From Pseudomonas aestuarii (GTDB lineage: Bacteria; Pseudomonadota; Gammaproteobacteria; Pseudomonadales; Pseudomonadaceae), in NCBI RefSeq assembly GCF_027988105.1, contig NZ_JAQJZJ010000001.1:372001-436000 (forward strand): 64,000 nt of DNA. Reading direction: 5' to 3'. The position numbers and the translations under genes are program-made. Shown one piece after another: positions 18,277 to 28,253 of the stretch. Under the pieces are notes generated by a model. That model saw only the letters and a program-made list of their open reading frames with translations. It did no database searches and had not been told where the DNA came from. Position 1 is the first letter of the stretch, and each line of letters begins with the position of its first letter.

Positions 18277-21200
18277 ATGAACTTTCTAAGAATGTTAAGT
18301 AAGCTGGTTGTGGGCGTAATGTTTGGCCTGCCTATTGCGGTTGTCGCAGAAGACACAGATATCTTCCTGGCTAATCCTAATTTGGCCACGGGGCGAACCA
18401 ATCTATTGCTGGTGCTAGACAACGCTGCCTCAAACAATAGTAATGTGACCTTGCTGGATGGGGTGAGCACAGGCAATAAGTTAGAGATGCTGCGGCAGGT
18501 TTTGAATAATATGGTGGATCCGCTTAATTCATCCTACTTTCCTGCGTGTACGATTACTCTAAATGCCGATGGCAAGGAAGTAAGTCGGGCACCGGCTGAA
18601 TGTGTTACGCGAGCCGAAGTTCAAGAGCTGGTAGAGGGTGTTAATATTGGTCTGATGATCGCCAACCCCTCTGGGAGCGGAAAGGGTGGCTATGTCCGTT
18701 ATCATGTTAGGCCAATGGATGTCGCCGCAAATCGAACAAATTTGCTGGCTAAAATAAATCCATCGATTCCGACAGCAAATAATGCGCCTTATGCTAAATC
18801 CATGCATGAGGCCTATTTGTATTATGGTGGCAAGCCTAATGCTTATGTTGGCTTTGACAGCGATCAGTACGATGTGGGGGCCAAGTCAGGCGATGGGTAT
18901 GTAAGCCCAATTACCGACGGCTGTGGTAGGAATTTTATTTTATTTATAGGCAATGGTGGGCCTGACTCTGGCGAGGAAAACGATACCACTAAGTTGCTGG
19001 GTGGGGTTGGGGCTACGGCGGTACAGCCGAGCGGTATTCTGGTAAGCGATCCCTTGGCGTTTACACCATCAAACTTTTCCAGTAGCTGGTTTGATGAGTA
19101 TGCGCGTACATTGTTTAAACGTGATATCGGGCCGCCCATAGGGACGCAGAATGTAGTTACTTATACTATTGCCGTGCAGAATCCAGCTGACAATAATTAC
19201 AATACTGCGCCGGTGAGTAGCTCGCGGGAGTTGCTTAAAAGTGCGGCTAACGTAGGTGGCGGAAAATACTTTGAGGCAAGTAACGGCCAGCAAGCCATGA
19301 AAGCCTTTGTTGATGCTCTGCGTGGTATGCAGCCAATAGATAGCGTATTTGCCTCGTCGACACTGCCGGTGAGTGTGAATGTGCGTGGCGAATTTCTTAA
19401 TCAGGTGTATATGGGCCAATTCCGCCCTGATGAGGGGGCCGGGCCGCGGTGGCCGGGTAATTTGAAGCAGTATCTGCTGGCCAAGGATGTTAATGGAAAT
19501 CCCGTGCTGTCGGATAGCAGCACTCCTGACGCGCAACCTGTGCAAGATAAAGTGAACGGTTTTTTGCTGGATGATATAACCAGTTTTTGGACGTCCGCCT
19601 CCAGCTATTGGCAGTTCGGCCCGCTGGGTAATCCCCCATCGGCAAGTGATGCGCCTGATGGTTCTGTGGTAGAGAAGGGCGGCGCTGCTCAGCGTATGCG
19701 CACTGCGTTTGCGGCCAGTCAGGCGGCGCGCAAGCTGTACACCTGTAATGGCTCCTGCAGCGCGGGAACAGACCTATCCGATACATTATTTAGTACGGCC
19801 AACACTACACTCGTTGCCGCCTTGGGTGCAGACCTGATCAACTGGGTCCGCGGTGCGGATAACAAGGATAATGAGGATGGCAATGGTATCAGTACCGATG
19901 TACGCGCTCGGCTTCATGGCGACTTGGTGCACTCGCGCCCGGCGGTGGTGAACTATAACCGTAATGGCGATGACCGCGATGTGATGGTCTTTTACGGAAC
20001 CAATGAAGGTATCTTTCACGCGGTCAAGGGCGGTCAGGATCCATCAGACGGTCTTGAGCAGTGGGGTATGGTATTTCCCGAGCACTTGAGTCAGCTTAAT
20101 CGCTTGCGTGAAAATTCACCGGCTATTTCTGCTGTGGCGCCTAAGCCGTATTTTGCCGATGGGCCAACATCGGTCTATCAGTTGGACGCCAATTCCGATG
20201 GCAAGTTTGAATCTGTTGTAGGTGATAAGGCTTATCTCTATATCGGTATGCGTCGAGGGGGGCGTTTTGCTTACGCATTGGATGTCAGTAATCCAACGGC
20301 ACCAAAACACCTCTGGAAAATTGATAACACTCAGCCCGATTTTTCTGAGTTGGGGCAGACCTGGTCTACCTTGCGGCCAGCGAGAATCAGAGCGTCAGCC
20401 AGCGATCCCGTGCTCATCTTTGGTGCTGGGTATGACCCGGAGAATGAGGACGTGCTCCCGGCGGGTGTAAATAATAAAGGCCGGGGTATATTTGTGGTGA
20501 ATGCGCGTACCGGTGTCTTAATCAAGCATATACAGCCGGCGGGTATGGGCAGTGTACCGGCTGATGTGACATTAGTTGATCGCGATAGTAACGGTAAGTC
20601 GGACCGTATTTATAGCGTAGATACCAAGGGTAATCTGTGGCGTACTGATATTGATGATGCCAATCCTGCTAATTGGCAAACCTTCAATCTGGCGTCTCTC
20701 GCTAGCACGGGCGTTGATGCGCGTAAGTTGCTCTATCGTCCTGACGTTGTGTTGGGTGACGACTTTGACACTGTTCTTGTCGGGAGTGGCGACAGGGAAC
20801 ACCCTTTCGATACCACAATTGAAAATCGCTTTTACATGCTCAAGGATGACAATACCGGCTTAACCGGTGGGCTGCTCTGTGCCGATCCCGTTACCCCGCC
20901 GGCACTAGAGGCTAAGCGCGCCTGTACGGAAGCGGATTTGGTAAACCGGACCGGGAGTACCGATCCATTGCCCCTAGCGGCGCGTGGTTGGTTTGTTACG
21001 TTGAGCGAGGGGGAGAAGGTAGTCAGTGACTCTATAACCGAAGATGGCGTGACGTTCTTCAGTACCAATAGACCCTTGCCTGCATCTCCGGGTGTGTGCA
21101 CTAGTAATTTGGGTGGCGCCCGGATTTATGCAATTGGCTTCGATTCGGGGCTGGCTGTTTATGATTTCAACCTGGACGGTATCTTGGATCTGTTTACTGA

Positions 21201-21351
21201 TATCCCTGGCGGCGGATTTCCACCGCCACCGGTGCGTGCCCAGGTTCCAGACTTGCCGCCAACCATTTGCTTCGGGCCTTTTTGCATACCGCCTGTACCT
21301 GGATCGTCAAGTACTGAGCGCTATCGTACGCACTGGTATATAGAGCAATGA
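18277..21351 (+). CDS. PilY1-like pilus tip adhesin, divergent (first operon)
   Basis: This 1024-residue secreted protein has an N-terminal signal peptide (LVVGVMFGLPIAVVA). The N-terminal half looks like a von Willebrand A region, but its metal site reads D48-N-A-A-S52, with Ala where the DxSxS motif has Ser. The C-terminal half is a PilY1-type beta-propeller (FYGTNEG.FHAVKGG, YLYIGMRRGGRFAYALDVS). Calcium-loop-like segments are visible: NRNGDDRD (561-568), DANSDGKFE (637-645) and DRDSNGKSD (768-776). The tail is Pro-rich with CFGPFC. The start at 18277 is preferred to GTG 18268 because of AAGAGGT. Base composition is low in GC (25 of 60 bases at 18721-18780). Confidence 0.88.
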   Translation: MNFLRMLSKLVVGVMFGLPIAVVAEDTDIFLANPNLATGRTNLLLVLDNAASNNSNVTLLDGVSTGNKLEMLRQVLNNMVDPLNSSYFPACTITLNADGKEVSRAPAECVTRAEVQELVEGVNIGLMIANPSGSGKGGYVRYHVRPMDVAANRTNLLAKINPSIPTANNAPYAKSMHEAYLYYGGKPNAYVGFDSDQYDVGAKSGDGYVSPITDGCGRNFILFIGNGGPDSGEENDTTKLLGGVGATAVQPSGILVSDPLAFTPSNFSSSWFDEYARTLFKRDIGPPIGTQNVVTYTIAVQNPADNNYNTAPVSSSRELLKSAANVGGGKYFEASNGQQAMKAFVDALRGMQPIDSVFASSTLPVSVNVRGEFLNQVYMGQFRPDEGAGPRWPGNLKQYLLAKDVNGNPVLSDSSTPDAQPVQDKVNGFLLDDITSFWTSASSYWQFGPLGNPPSASDAPDGSVVEKGGAAQRMRTAFAASQAARKLYTCNGSCSAGTDLSDTLFSTANTTLVAALGADLINWVRGADNKDNEDGNGISTDVRARLHGDLVHSRPAVVNYNRNGDDRDVMVFYGTNEGIFHAVKGGQDPSDGLEQWGMVFPEHLSQLNRLRENSPAISAVAPKPYFADGPTSVYQLDANSDGKFESVVGDKAYLYIGMRRGGRFAYALDVSNPTAPKHLWKIDNTQPDFSELGQTWSTLRPARIRASASDPVLIFGAGYDPENEDVLPAGVNNKGRGIFVVNARTGVLIKHIQPAGMGSVPADVTLVDRDSNGKSDRIYSVDTKGNLWRTDIDDANPANWQTFNLASLASTGVDARKLLYRPDVVLGDDFDTVLVGSGDREHPFDTTIENRFYMLKDDNTGLTGGLLCADPVTPPALEAKRACTEADLVNRTGSTDPLPLAARGWFVTLSEGEKVVSDSITEDGVTFFSTNRPLPASPGVCTSNLGGARIYAIGFDSGLAVYDFNLDGILDLFTDIPGGGFPPPPVRAQVPDLPPTICFGPFCIPPVPGSSSTERYRTHWYIEQ

Positions 21352-21908
21352 GCGAGTCAATGGTTATGGGGGCAGGTCAATGTTCGCTCGGCGTGAGAGT
21401 TAAGGCTATGCCTGTTCGATCGCTCGCTTTCACTTTGGTCGAGTTGTTAATTGCCATTGCGATATTTGCGGTTCTCATGGGCGTAGCTATCCCTGCGTAT
21501 AACGACATGACGCTTGGCAGCAAGCTGCGCTCCCAGGCCAACGATCTGGTTGCGGGAGCGGTGCTGGCACGCAGCGAGGCGATCAAGCGTAATCAGACGG
21601 TGACGCTTTGTGCCTCCAGCGATGGCGCAACCTGCACTGGTGCATGGGCGGATGGATGGGTTGTCAGAAGTTCTGGAGGGGCAGTGATTCAGGTGCATGA
21701 AGCGGCTCCCAACGGTTTCCTGATCAACTCGGCGGAAACCAGCTTCACATTTCAGCCTACCGGTGTCGGCGTTACTCCGGCGCCGGCTGACCCGACCTTT
21801 GTAGTCTGTCGCGCCACACCTAGCGTGGGTAGCCAGGAGCGTGTCGTTACTATCAGCTTGACGGGACGCACCTCGGTCGATCGCACCAATGTCGCGAGCT
21901 GCTCGTAG
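21348..21908 (+). CDS. GspH/FimU-like minor pilin with Ala at -1 (last gene of first operon)
   Basis: This prepilin of up to 186 residues has FTLVELLIAIAIFAVLMGVA, a GspH/FimU-type helix with Glu5. The residue before Phe is Ala (RSLA-F), not the usual Gly. The C-terminal domain has GspH-like segments (LARSEAIKRNQTVTLC, VVTISLTGRTSV) and ends ASCS. The ATG at 21348 overlaps the PilY1-like stop (ATGA). A start at 21408 (MPVRSLA) would give a more typical six-residue leader and is a real alternative. It would be the FimU equivalent, but it is last rather than first in its operon. Confidence 0.8.
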   Translation: MSESMVMGAGQCSLGVRVKAMPVRSLAFTLVELLIAIAIFAVLMGVAIPAYNDMTLGSKLRSQANDLVAGAVLARSEAIKRNQTVTLCASSDGATCTGAWADGWVVRSSGGAVIQVHEAAPNGFLINSAETSFTFQPTGVGVTPAPADPTFVVCRATPSVGSQERVVTISLTGRTSVDRTNVASCS

Positions 21909-22167
21909 CCTGAACAGTAAAGCTGAGCCAGTGTAGATAGTTGCTCTGGCGGTAATCCGATTCGACGCAATGTCGATTGTGTAGAGCGGCTGGCTAAAGC
22001 TGTGCCGCCCTCTCGCTGCCTTGGCTTCCTACTGGAGATTAGTCAGTCTCCAATGCCCTTCGTTTAAACAGTACAGCGTCAGCCGCCGCATAGTCGCATG
22101 GGTGGCTGCATTGCGTTGCCTGTCACACTCCGATGTGTGGCGATGTCGCAGTTCTTCGGAATAAAAA

Positions 22168-22196
22168 TTCAAAACGAGCGTACCAGTAGGTATAGT
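22168..22196 (+). promoter_or_regulatory. sigma70-like promoter of the second minor pilin operon
   Basis: TTCAAA (22168-22173) and TATAGT (22191-22196) are 17 bases apart. This lies in the 411-base gap (21909-22319) between the two operons, which otherwise contains only the AlgR-like boxes and no gene. Confidence 0.6.
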
Positions 22197-22212
22197 CCCG
22201 AGGCGCAAAATT

Positions 22213-22243
22213 ACCGTTAGTCGGTGATTTTTGACCGTTTGTC
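22213..22243 (+). promoter_or_regulatory. two AlgR-like binding boxes upstream of fimU
   Basis: ACCGTTAGTC (22213-22222) and ACCGTTTGTC (22234-22243) are direct repeats 21 bases apart, two helical turns. They match the AlgR core CCGTTNGTC. In P. aeruginosa AlgR directly activates the fimU-pilVWXY1Y2E operon. Confidence 0.6.
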
Positions 22244-22319
22244 CATGGATGGGCGTTTAGAGGGGAGGGAGCGGGCGGTTCTGCGCGCCATACACGATGA
22301 CATCTATGGAGTGGATGCG

Positions 22320-22784
22320 ATGTCGCAGAAAGGCTTCACGCTGATCGAGCTGATGATCACGCTGGCAGTGCTCGCGGTGCTACTTGGCTTGGCGGCACCG
22401 AATCTCAGCCAGTTGTTGCGCAGTAATCGGGCCGCGACTGAAATCAATTCCTTCTCGGGAATGTTCGCCTATGCACGCCGCGAGGCTGTGCAGCGTGCCC
22501 AGACCACCAGGTTGCAGGGGCCGCTGGCGGCTGACGGCAGTTGGCAAGTGCTCAGGCATGCCGATGCCGCCGAGCTGCAGGTGTTCCCTGCCTTGTCTTC
22601 CTACAGCGTCAATCCGGCGGGCCTGAAGACGGTCCTGTTCGATTCGCAGGGTCAGTTGATCAGCGGTGCGGCGGTCACTTTCGATTTGCTGGTGAAAGAC
22701 CCCGAGCTCAACTGCGCCACCTTCAATCGCACGGTGGTGGTTGAGTTGTCCGGTGCGGCCTCCGTCAGAAAGAGGGGCTGCTAA
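22320..22784 (+). CDS. fimU: type IV minor pilin FimU
   Basis: This 154-residue prepilin has leader MSQKG, then [22 protein letters not shown], a GspH-like helix with Glu5. The globular domain contains ARREAVQRAQTTRLQG and ends in a cysteine-containing strand. The ATG at 22320 has TGGAGTGG eight bases upstream. Codons upstream to 22224 are in frame but give an implausibly long leader. It opens the standard fimU-pilV-pilW-pilX-pilY1-pilE operon, needed to prime pilus assembly and carry PilY1 to the tip. Confidence 0.92.
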   Translation: MSQKGFTLIELMITLAVLAVLLGLAAPNLSQLLRSNRAATEINSFSGMFAYARREAVQRAQTTRLQGPLAADGSWQVLRHADAAELQVFPALSSYSVNPAGLKTVLFDSQGQLISGAAVTFDLLVKDPELNCATFNRTVVVELSGAASVRKRGC

Positions 22785-23221
22785 TGGATAGGCAAGCGCA
22801 GCGAGGCGTCTCGCTGATCGAGGTGCTGGTCTCGGTGCTGGTGTTCTCCGTCGGCTTGCTGGGGTTGGCCGCGATGCAGCTCAACTCGCTGAAGGCCAAT
22901 CAGACGGCCACGGTGCGTTCCCATGCGACCTTTCTCGCTTACGAGATGGGCGACCGTATGCGCGCCGCACGCGGCGATGCGCTGGCCGGCTTCTACGTCA
23001 TCGCGGTAGGTGCCGAGTTGCCGTGCAATCCGGCGGCGGAGGCCTGCCTGCCATTTCAGCGCGACCTGGCCGAGTGGCGTGCCAACCTGGCCCAGCAGTT
23101 GCCCAATGGCGATGGCGGCGTGGTGCAGAACGGCGATCAGTTCACTGTCATCGTGCAGTGGAGTGAGGAGCGGGTGCAGGGCAGTGCGGCCCAACGTTTT
23201 TCCTTCGTGACCCGGATCTGA
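22784..23221 (+). CDS. pilV: type IV minor pilin PilV
   Basis: This 145-residue prepilin has QRG, then VSLIEVLVSVLVFSVGLLGLAAMQL, the GspI/PilV-type helix with Glu5 (VSLIEVLV). Two cysteines, CNPAAEAC, are close together in the middle of the globular domain, and the last strand FTVIVQWSEER is typical of PilV. Its ATG overlaps the fimU stop by one base (TAATG). It is shorter and much less cysteine-rich than the first-operon PilV-like protein at 16143. Confidence 0.92.
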   Translation: MDRQAQRGVSLIEVLVSVLVFSVGLLGLAAMQLNSLKANQTATVRSHATFLAYEMGDRMRAARGDALAGFYVIAVGAELPCNPAAEACLPFQRDLAEWRANLAQQLPNGDGGVVQNGDQFTVIVQWSEERVQGSAAQRFSFVTRI

Positions 23222-23231
23222 CGGAGTGTCT

Positions 23232-24263
23232 ATGCAGTCTCAGCGAGGCTTGAGCCTGATCGAACTGATGGTGGCCATGGTCATCGGGTTGGTGATCAGC
23301 GGTGCAGTCCTGCAAGTGTTTATCAGCAACAAGAACACCTTCCTGCTGCAGAACGCCAGCGGCCACCTGCAGGAAAACGGCCGATTTGCCCTGCAGTACC
23401 TGGCCGCCGAGATCCGCCCGGCCGGTGTGGGCATGGGCGTGCGCTTACCGGAAGAGAGCATCTGTGTGGTCGCCACCAATGGGGCCGCGAGCGAATGGAA
23501 CGCGATGAACCGACCCATCTGGGGGCAACGGATCACGGCCATTGGCGCCTTGGGTGCCGTGGGCAGCGACCAGATGGCTCTGTTCATCAATGACAACTGT
23601 GGGGCGTTCCTGACCGCGGGAGAAATTCTCAAGCCCGGCGTCAACGCCAATATCAAGGTCACCGGTTATTGCCCGAGCATGCAGCAGAATCGCGCGGTGA
23701 TGGTCATGGATGTAGAAAAAGCCGTGATCATCCGCGTCAGCAACAAGCCTAACGCCACTGGCAGTGGCGTGGTGACGCTGACTCATGCGGCCGGCAATAA
23801 CGACAAGGACGCCGAGTGTGGCGGTTTCAAGTTTGCCGACATTGCCTTCACCGATCCCGCGCGGGTCGCCGGCTTCAGCAGCAAGATCTTCTATGTCGCC
23901 GAGACCGGGCGGACGGGGACTGCCGGGCAGGCGATTCGTGCGTTGTTCGTGCGTGACGTGTCGACGATTCCGGCGCAAACCATGGAAGTCGTCGAGGGCG
24001 TCGAGTCGATGCGCACCCGCTATGGGGTCGCGGCGGCGAGCGGAGTCGGTGTGCAGGACTACCTGACCCCGGCCGAGGTCGAGGCTGCCAATCGCTGGGG
24101 CGATGTGCGCACAGTGAAAGTCGACTTGCTGATGGTCAGCGATGGTCGGACACCCGGCGCGCAGGAGCAGGTGATCGAGTTTGATGGCATGGCCGTGGTG
24201 GCGGATGGGCGAATGCGTCAGGTGTTCAGCACCGTGGTGGCGCTACGTAACCGAATCGATTAG
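23232..24263 (+). CDS. pilW: type IV minor pilin PilW
   Basis: This 343-residue prepilin starts MQSQRG, then LSLIELMVAMVIGLVISGA. The N-terminal helix with Glu5 and the following QNASGHLQENGRFALQYLAAEIRPAG segment (in part LQENGRFALQYLAAEIR) are typical of PilW. A late motif VVEGVESMRTRYGV parallels EGVESFRVELG in the first-operon copy. The ATG at 23232 follows CGGAG. A GTG at 23226 lies within the ribosome site and is less likely. It is positioned between pilV and pilX as in PAO1. Confidence 0.93.
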   Translation: MQSQRGLSLIELMVAMVIGLVISGAVLQVFISNKNTFLLQNASGHLQENGRFALQYLAAEIRPAGVGMGVRLPEESICVVATNGAASEWNAMNRPIWGQRITAIGALGAVGSDQMALFINDNCGAFLTAGEILKPGVNANIKVTGYCPSMQQNRAVMVMDVEKAVIIRVSNKPNATGSGVVTLTHAAGNNDKDAECGGFKFADIAFTDPARVAGFSSKIFYVAETGRTGTAGQAIRALFVRDVSTIPAQTMEVVEGVESMRTRYGVAAASGVGVQDYLTPAEVEAANRWGDVRTVKVDLLMVSDGRTPGAQEQVIEFDGMAVVADGRMRQVFSTVVALRNRID

Positions 24264-24274
24264 CGAGGCAACGG

Positions 24275-24814
24275 ATGGGCAGGCAAAAACAGGGGATGGC
24301 CAGGCGACAACAAGACGGTGCGGTGTTGTTGTTCTGTCTGGTGATGTTGCTGGTGTTGACGATGATCGGGGTTTCGTCCATGTCCAACAGCACACTGCAG
24401 GAACGCATGGCCGGCGGTGCGCGCGATTACAACCAGGCGTTTCAAGCCGCCGAGGCCTCGTTGCGGGTGGGCGAAGACTATGTCCGCCAGCAGGTGGAGG
24501 CGAGTACCGACCCGAGCTTGCTGTTCCAGGCTGCCAGCGCCTGTCCGGCAGTGACCGCCGCGCAATGGTCGCCGCCCGCCGAGCTGATCGGCAAGCCGAG
24601 GCAGCCGGACTGCGCGGTGAGCAACTTCTACGGCAACTCCGGCGGCCCCACGTCCTATGTCTGCGAGACCGATGGTTCGATCGCCGAGAACCGCGCATTC
24701 GACTGCCTGAGCCGTACCTATCTGTTCAATGTCGAGGCCACCGGCTATGGCAGTGGCGATCTCGAAGTGCGCCTGCGCTCCACCGTTGCCATCGCTATTC
24801 GCGGTCAGAATTGA
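24275..24814 (+). CDS. pilX: type IV minor pilin PilX
   Basis: This 179-residue protein has RQQDG, then AVLLFCLVMLLVLTMIGVSSM, with no Glu5 visible, as in the GspK/PilX class. The following STLQERMAGGARD...AFQAAEASLR is the hallmark of Pseudomonas PilX. Two cysteine pairs occur later (ACPAV, PDCAV, YVCET, FDCLS). It lies 11 bases after pilW and 16 before pilY1. With the other minor pilins it should form the assembly-priming tip complex. Confidence 0.92.
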   Translation: MGRQKQGMARRQQDGAVLLFCLVMLLVLTMIGVSSMSNSTLQERMAGGARDYNQAFQAAEASLRVGEDYVRQQVEASTDPSLLFQAASACPAVTAAQWSPPAELIGKPRQPDCAVSNFYGNSGGPTSYVCETDGSIAENRAFDCLSRTYLFNVEATGYGSGDLEVRLRSTVAIAIRGQN

Positions 24815-24830
24815 TCAGAAGGATGCTGAG

Positions 24831-27800
24831 ATGAAGATGTCGAAACACTTGTTCGCCGCTCGTGCGCTGTTTGCCGGCTTGCTGACGTTCGCGGTCAGCC
24901 AGAGTGCCCTGGCCGCTTTCAGCCCTGCGCAGGTGCCCTTGAGCCTGGGCGGTCAGGTAGAGCCCAATGTCATGTTCCTGCTGGATGATTCCGGGTCGAT
25001 GCGCTGGGGCTTTATGCCCGATGAACTGCGTCCTTCTTATCTGGACGTGAATCAGCGACCCGCTTCCAGCAGCGGCTGCCGGGATCGTGGCAGTTACGCC
25101 GGAACCGATACCCACTTCTGCAGCGAGACGGGCCATCGTTACCTGGTCTCCAGTAAGCTGAACACGATTTATTACAATCCTGATGTCAGTTACCTGCCGC
25201 CGATCAAGGCAGATGGGACCCGCTCTAGCGATGCCGTCTTCAGCTCGGCCTATTTGGATGGCTACGCCCAGTCGGGTACGGCAATCAACCTGAGCAACAA
25301 CTACCGGGCGATCATGGATGATTTCTACCGGCCGTCCCGGGATGGATACAAGGGTTTCGTGGTCGGACCCGCGTCCGGCTCCAGCAGGGCGTTCTACTAT
25401 TCCTTTATCAGTGGCTGTGGCAGCAACACCGCCGACTCTTGCTATCAGCGGGTCTCGCTGCCGAGTTCCGCTGCTGCCGAGCAGAACTTCGCCAACTGGT
25501 TTTCCTACTATCGTACCCGTCTGATGGCGGCCAAGGCCGGCGTCAGCGATGCCTTTGCCAAACAACCCGGCGATATTCGGGTTGGCTACGGCTCCATCAA
25601 CCAAGGTTCCGCAACCGTGGATACGGTCGGCACTACTACCGTTAAGCGTGGGGTGCGGCGCTTCGAGGGTAGCGGGCGAACGGACTTCTATAGCTGGTTG
25701 TTCGCCACTCAGGCCAATGGCGGTACACCGCTGCGTCAAGCACTTGGCGATGCTGGAGAGTATTTTTCCCGACAGGACCAGAATGGTCCCTGGAGTTCGA
25801 CTCCAGGGCTGGCGGGCGGCGAATCCTTCTCCTGTCGGCAGAGCTATACGATTCTGACCACCGACGGTTATTGGAATGGCGATTCCGCCTCGGCGGGTGA
25901 TGCACAAAAGAACGTGGACAACCTCAATGGCCCGGCCATCACCGGTCCCGACGGGCAGTCCTACCGCTATGCGCCTAAGTCGCCATTCAGCGACAGCTAT
26001 CCCGACACCCTGGCCGATGTGGCCATGTATTACTGGAACCGCGACCTGCATTCCGGGTTAGACAATCGGGTGCCGACCAGTCCGGCCGACCCCGCTTTCT
26101 GGCAGCACATGGTGACCTTCGGCGTTGGCCTGGGTGTCAGTGGCTCGATTGCGTCTAAAACCGGGTTCGATGCCGTCAAGACTGGCGCTGTAATCAATTG
26201 GCTGGATCCCCGGCCAGATGCCAACAGCGCTGCCAAGATCGATGATCTGCTGCATGCCGCGATCAATAGCCGCGGCGATTTCTTCAATGCCCGGGATCCT
26301 CAGCAGTTCGCCACGGCCTTGGGCGATACCCTGAGCTCGGTCGCCAATCGCACGGGGTCGAGTACGGCCGCGGTGCCGACGGCTCGGCGTCTGGACAGCG
26401 ACACCCTGGTCTACGAGGCGCTTTATTCCAGCGCCGATTGGTCCGGCAAGTTGCTGGCGAAAAAGCCAACGCAGACCAGTACCGGCATCGATTTCAAGCA
26501 GATCTGGGAGGCGAGCAGCCAGTTGAGTTACCCGGCGCGGCGCTTGTTCTCGCATGATGGCAGTGCTGGTGTCGCCCTGTCCTGGGGCAGTCTGGCGGTG
26601 CCCATGAAAGCCCATTTCGACAATAGCGAAGCACTGTTCGAGTATTTGATGGGCAGTCGCGTCAATGAGGCGCCGGCCGGACTCAAATACCGCAAGCGCA
26701 GCAGCGTGCTCGGCGATATCGTCAACTCCACCCTGGTCATCGCCAACAAGCAGGACTGGGGCTTCAATGGCCGTGTGCCGTTGCCGGCCAGCGGCCAGAC
26801 GTACGCCGAGTTCGTCGCGGCCAAGGCGAGCAAGGCGCCGACCTTGTTCGTCGGCGCCAACGATGGCTTCCTGCATGCATTCAACGCCAATGCGGGCAAT
26901 GAACTGTTCGCCTACATGCCCAATGGCGTCCTGCCTGCGATCAAGGCGCTGGCCAGCAGCGATTACAAGCACCGCTACTACGTCGACGGCAAACTGCATG
27001 TGCGCGATGCCGTCCTCAATGGCGGCTGGAAGACCGTGTTGCTGGGCAGTCTGGGCGCGGGTGGTAAGAGCGTGTTTGCCCTGGACGTGACCGATACCAG
27101 TGGCGCCGGGTTCGGCGCGGGCAAGGTGCTTTGGGAGATCAAGGACGACGCCGACCTCGGTTACAACTTCGGTGAACCCCTGATCGGCCGGATGAAGGAC
27201 GGTAGCTGGGCGGCGATCTTCGGCAATGGCCATGGCAGCACCAATGACGACTCGGTGTTGTTCATCGTCGACCTGGCCAGCGGCGCGGTAAACAAGGTCA
27301 GGGCGGGCAGCGCGACCGGCGGGCTGGCCAGCCCCTCCTTCGTCTATGCGGCAGATGCCAGTGGCAACATCTATGTCAAGGATGTCTATGCCGGCGATCT
27401 CGGCGGCAACCTGTGGAAGTTCAACCTCAAGAGCACTGGTGACGGGGTGGACGACTTCCAGGTCAGCCTCAAGTCGGGCGGGCAGCCGGAGCCGCTGTAC
27501 ATCGCGGCCGATGCCGCGGGCAAGCGCCAGCCGATCACGGTCAAGCCGGAAATCGCCTACCACCCCGGCGGTGTGGTCAAGGGGGTGATCGTCTATTTCG
27601 GTACCGGGCGCATGTACACCGCCGGCGATGCGAGCGACACGAGCGGGCAAACCTTCTACGGCATCTGGGACAAACCGAACGGTGCGGGTGACTCGATCGC
27701 CTTCAGCGGTCGAACGGAACTGGAAGGTCGCTCCATCCTCTTCGAGGGGCCGGCGTTCGGCCGTGAGGTGCGGGCCCTGGATGCGCCGACAAGCCCGGAT

Positions 27801-28253
27801 GGCATCGACTGGGCGAGCAAGCGCGGCTGGTATCTGGACCTGCATTCCCCGGTTCTGGGCGCGCAGGGCGAGCGGGTGATCTTCGCCCCACGGATTCTGC
27901 TCGACCGCCTGGTGTTCGAGACGGCCATTCCTTCGGCCGATCCCTGCCAGGCCGGTGGGTCCGGCTGGACCATGGTGGTCGATCTGGCGACGGGGGGGCG
28001 TTTGCCCTATGTGCTGTTCGATATGAACAAGGACGGCAAGTTCGACGCAGCAGACAGCATTGTCGACGCCGATGGCAACCCGCTGCCGGCTTCCGGCATA
28101 GGTTCGAGCGCCGGTATCCCGACCGGCTCGTTCGACCTGCTCGACGGCAAGAAGTACTGGCTCTGTCGCGGCACCGGTATCGACGATTGCGTGCCGGCGG
28201 CCAACACCCTGAACATCATCGAAGGCCGCCAGTCGTGGAACCAGATCCGATGA
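24831..28253 (+). CDS. pilY1: PilY1 pilus tip adhesin / mechanosensor
   Basis: This 1140-residue secreted protein has a signal peptide ([15 protein letters not shown]). The N-terminal part has an intact von Willebrand A metal site, D52-D-S-G-S56, and the RGD tripeptide at 481-483 falls near the end of that region. The C-terminal beta-propeller includes [17 protein letters not shown] and [18 protein letters not shown]. An EF-hand-like loop DMNKDGKFD lies at 1064-1072. The ATG at 24831 follows AAGGATG. PilY1 is needed for pilus extension, surface sensing and attachment in P. aeruginosa. It overlaps pilE by four bases. Confidence 0.94.
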   Translation: MKMSKHLFAARALFAGLLTFAVSQSALAAFSPAQVPLSLGGQVEPNVMFLLDDSGSMRWGFMPDELRPSYLDVNQRPASSSGCRDRGSYAGTDTHFCSETGHRYLVSSKLNTIYYNPDVSYLPPIKADGTRSSDAVFSSAYLDGYAQSGTAINLSNNYRAIMDDFYRPSRDGYKGFVVGPASGSSRAFYYSFISGCGSNTADSCYQRVSLPSSAAAEQNFANWFSYYRTRLMAAKAGVSDAFAKQPGDIRVGYGSINQGSATVDTVGTTTVKRGVRRFEGSGRTDFYSWLFATQANGGTPLRQALGDAGEYFSRQDQNGPWSSTPGLAGGESFSCRQSYTILTTDGYWNGDSASAGDAQKNVDNLNGPAITGPDGQSYRYAPKSPFSDSYPDTLADVAMYYWNRDLHSGLDNRVPTSPADPAFWQHMVTFGVGLGVSGSIASKTGFDAVKTGAVINWLDPRPDANSAAKIDDLLHAAINSRGDFFNARDPQQFATALGDTLSSVANRTGSSTAAVPTARRLDSDTLVYEALYSSADWSGKLLAKKPTQTSTGIDFKQIWEASSQLSYPARRLFSHDGSAGVALSWGSLAVPMKAHFDNSEALFEYLMGSRVNEAPAGLKYRKRSSVLGDIVNSTLVIANKQDWGFNGRVPLPASGQTYAEFVAAKASKAPTLFVGANDGFLHAFNANAGNELFAYMPNGVLPAIKALASSDYKHRYYVDGKLHVRDAVLNGGWKTVLLGSLGAGGKSVFALDVTDTSGAGFGAGKVLWEIKDDADLGYNFGEPLIGRMKDGSWAAIFGNGHGSTNDDSVLFIVDLASGAVNKVRAGSATGGLASPSFVYAADASGNIYVKDVYAGDLGGNLWKFNLKSTGDGVDDFQVSLKSGGQPEPLYIAADAAGKRQPITVKPEIAYHPGGVVKGVIVYFGTGRMYTAGDASDTSGQTFYGIWDKPNGAGDSIAFSGRTELEGRSILFEGPAFGREVRALDAPTSPDGIDWASKRGWYLDLHSPVLGAQGERVIFAPRILLDRLVFETAIPSADPCQAGGSGWTMVVDLATGGRLPYVLFDMNKDGKFDAADSIVDADGNPLPASGIGSSAGIPTGSFDLLDGKKYWLCRGTGIDDCVPAANTLNIIEGRQSWNQIR

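Noticed and set aside
26058..27845. A 595-codon open frame opposite pilY1
   Set aside because: It is antisense to PilY1 with no motif. The plus-strand protein is certain.
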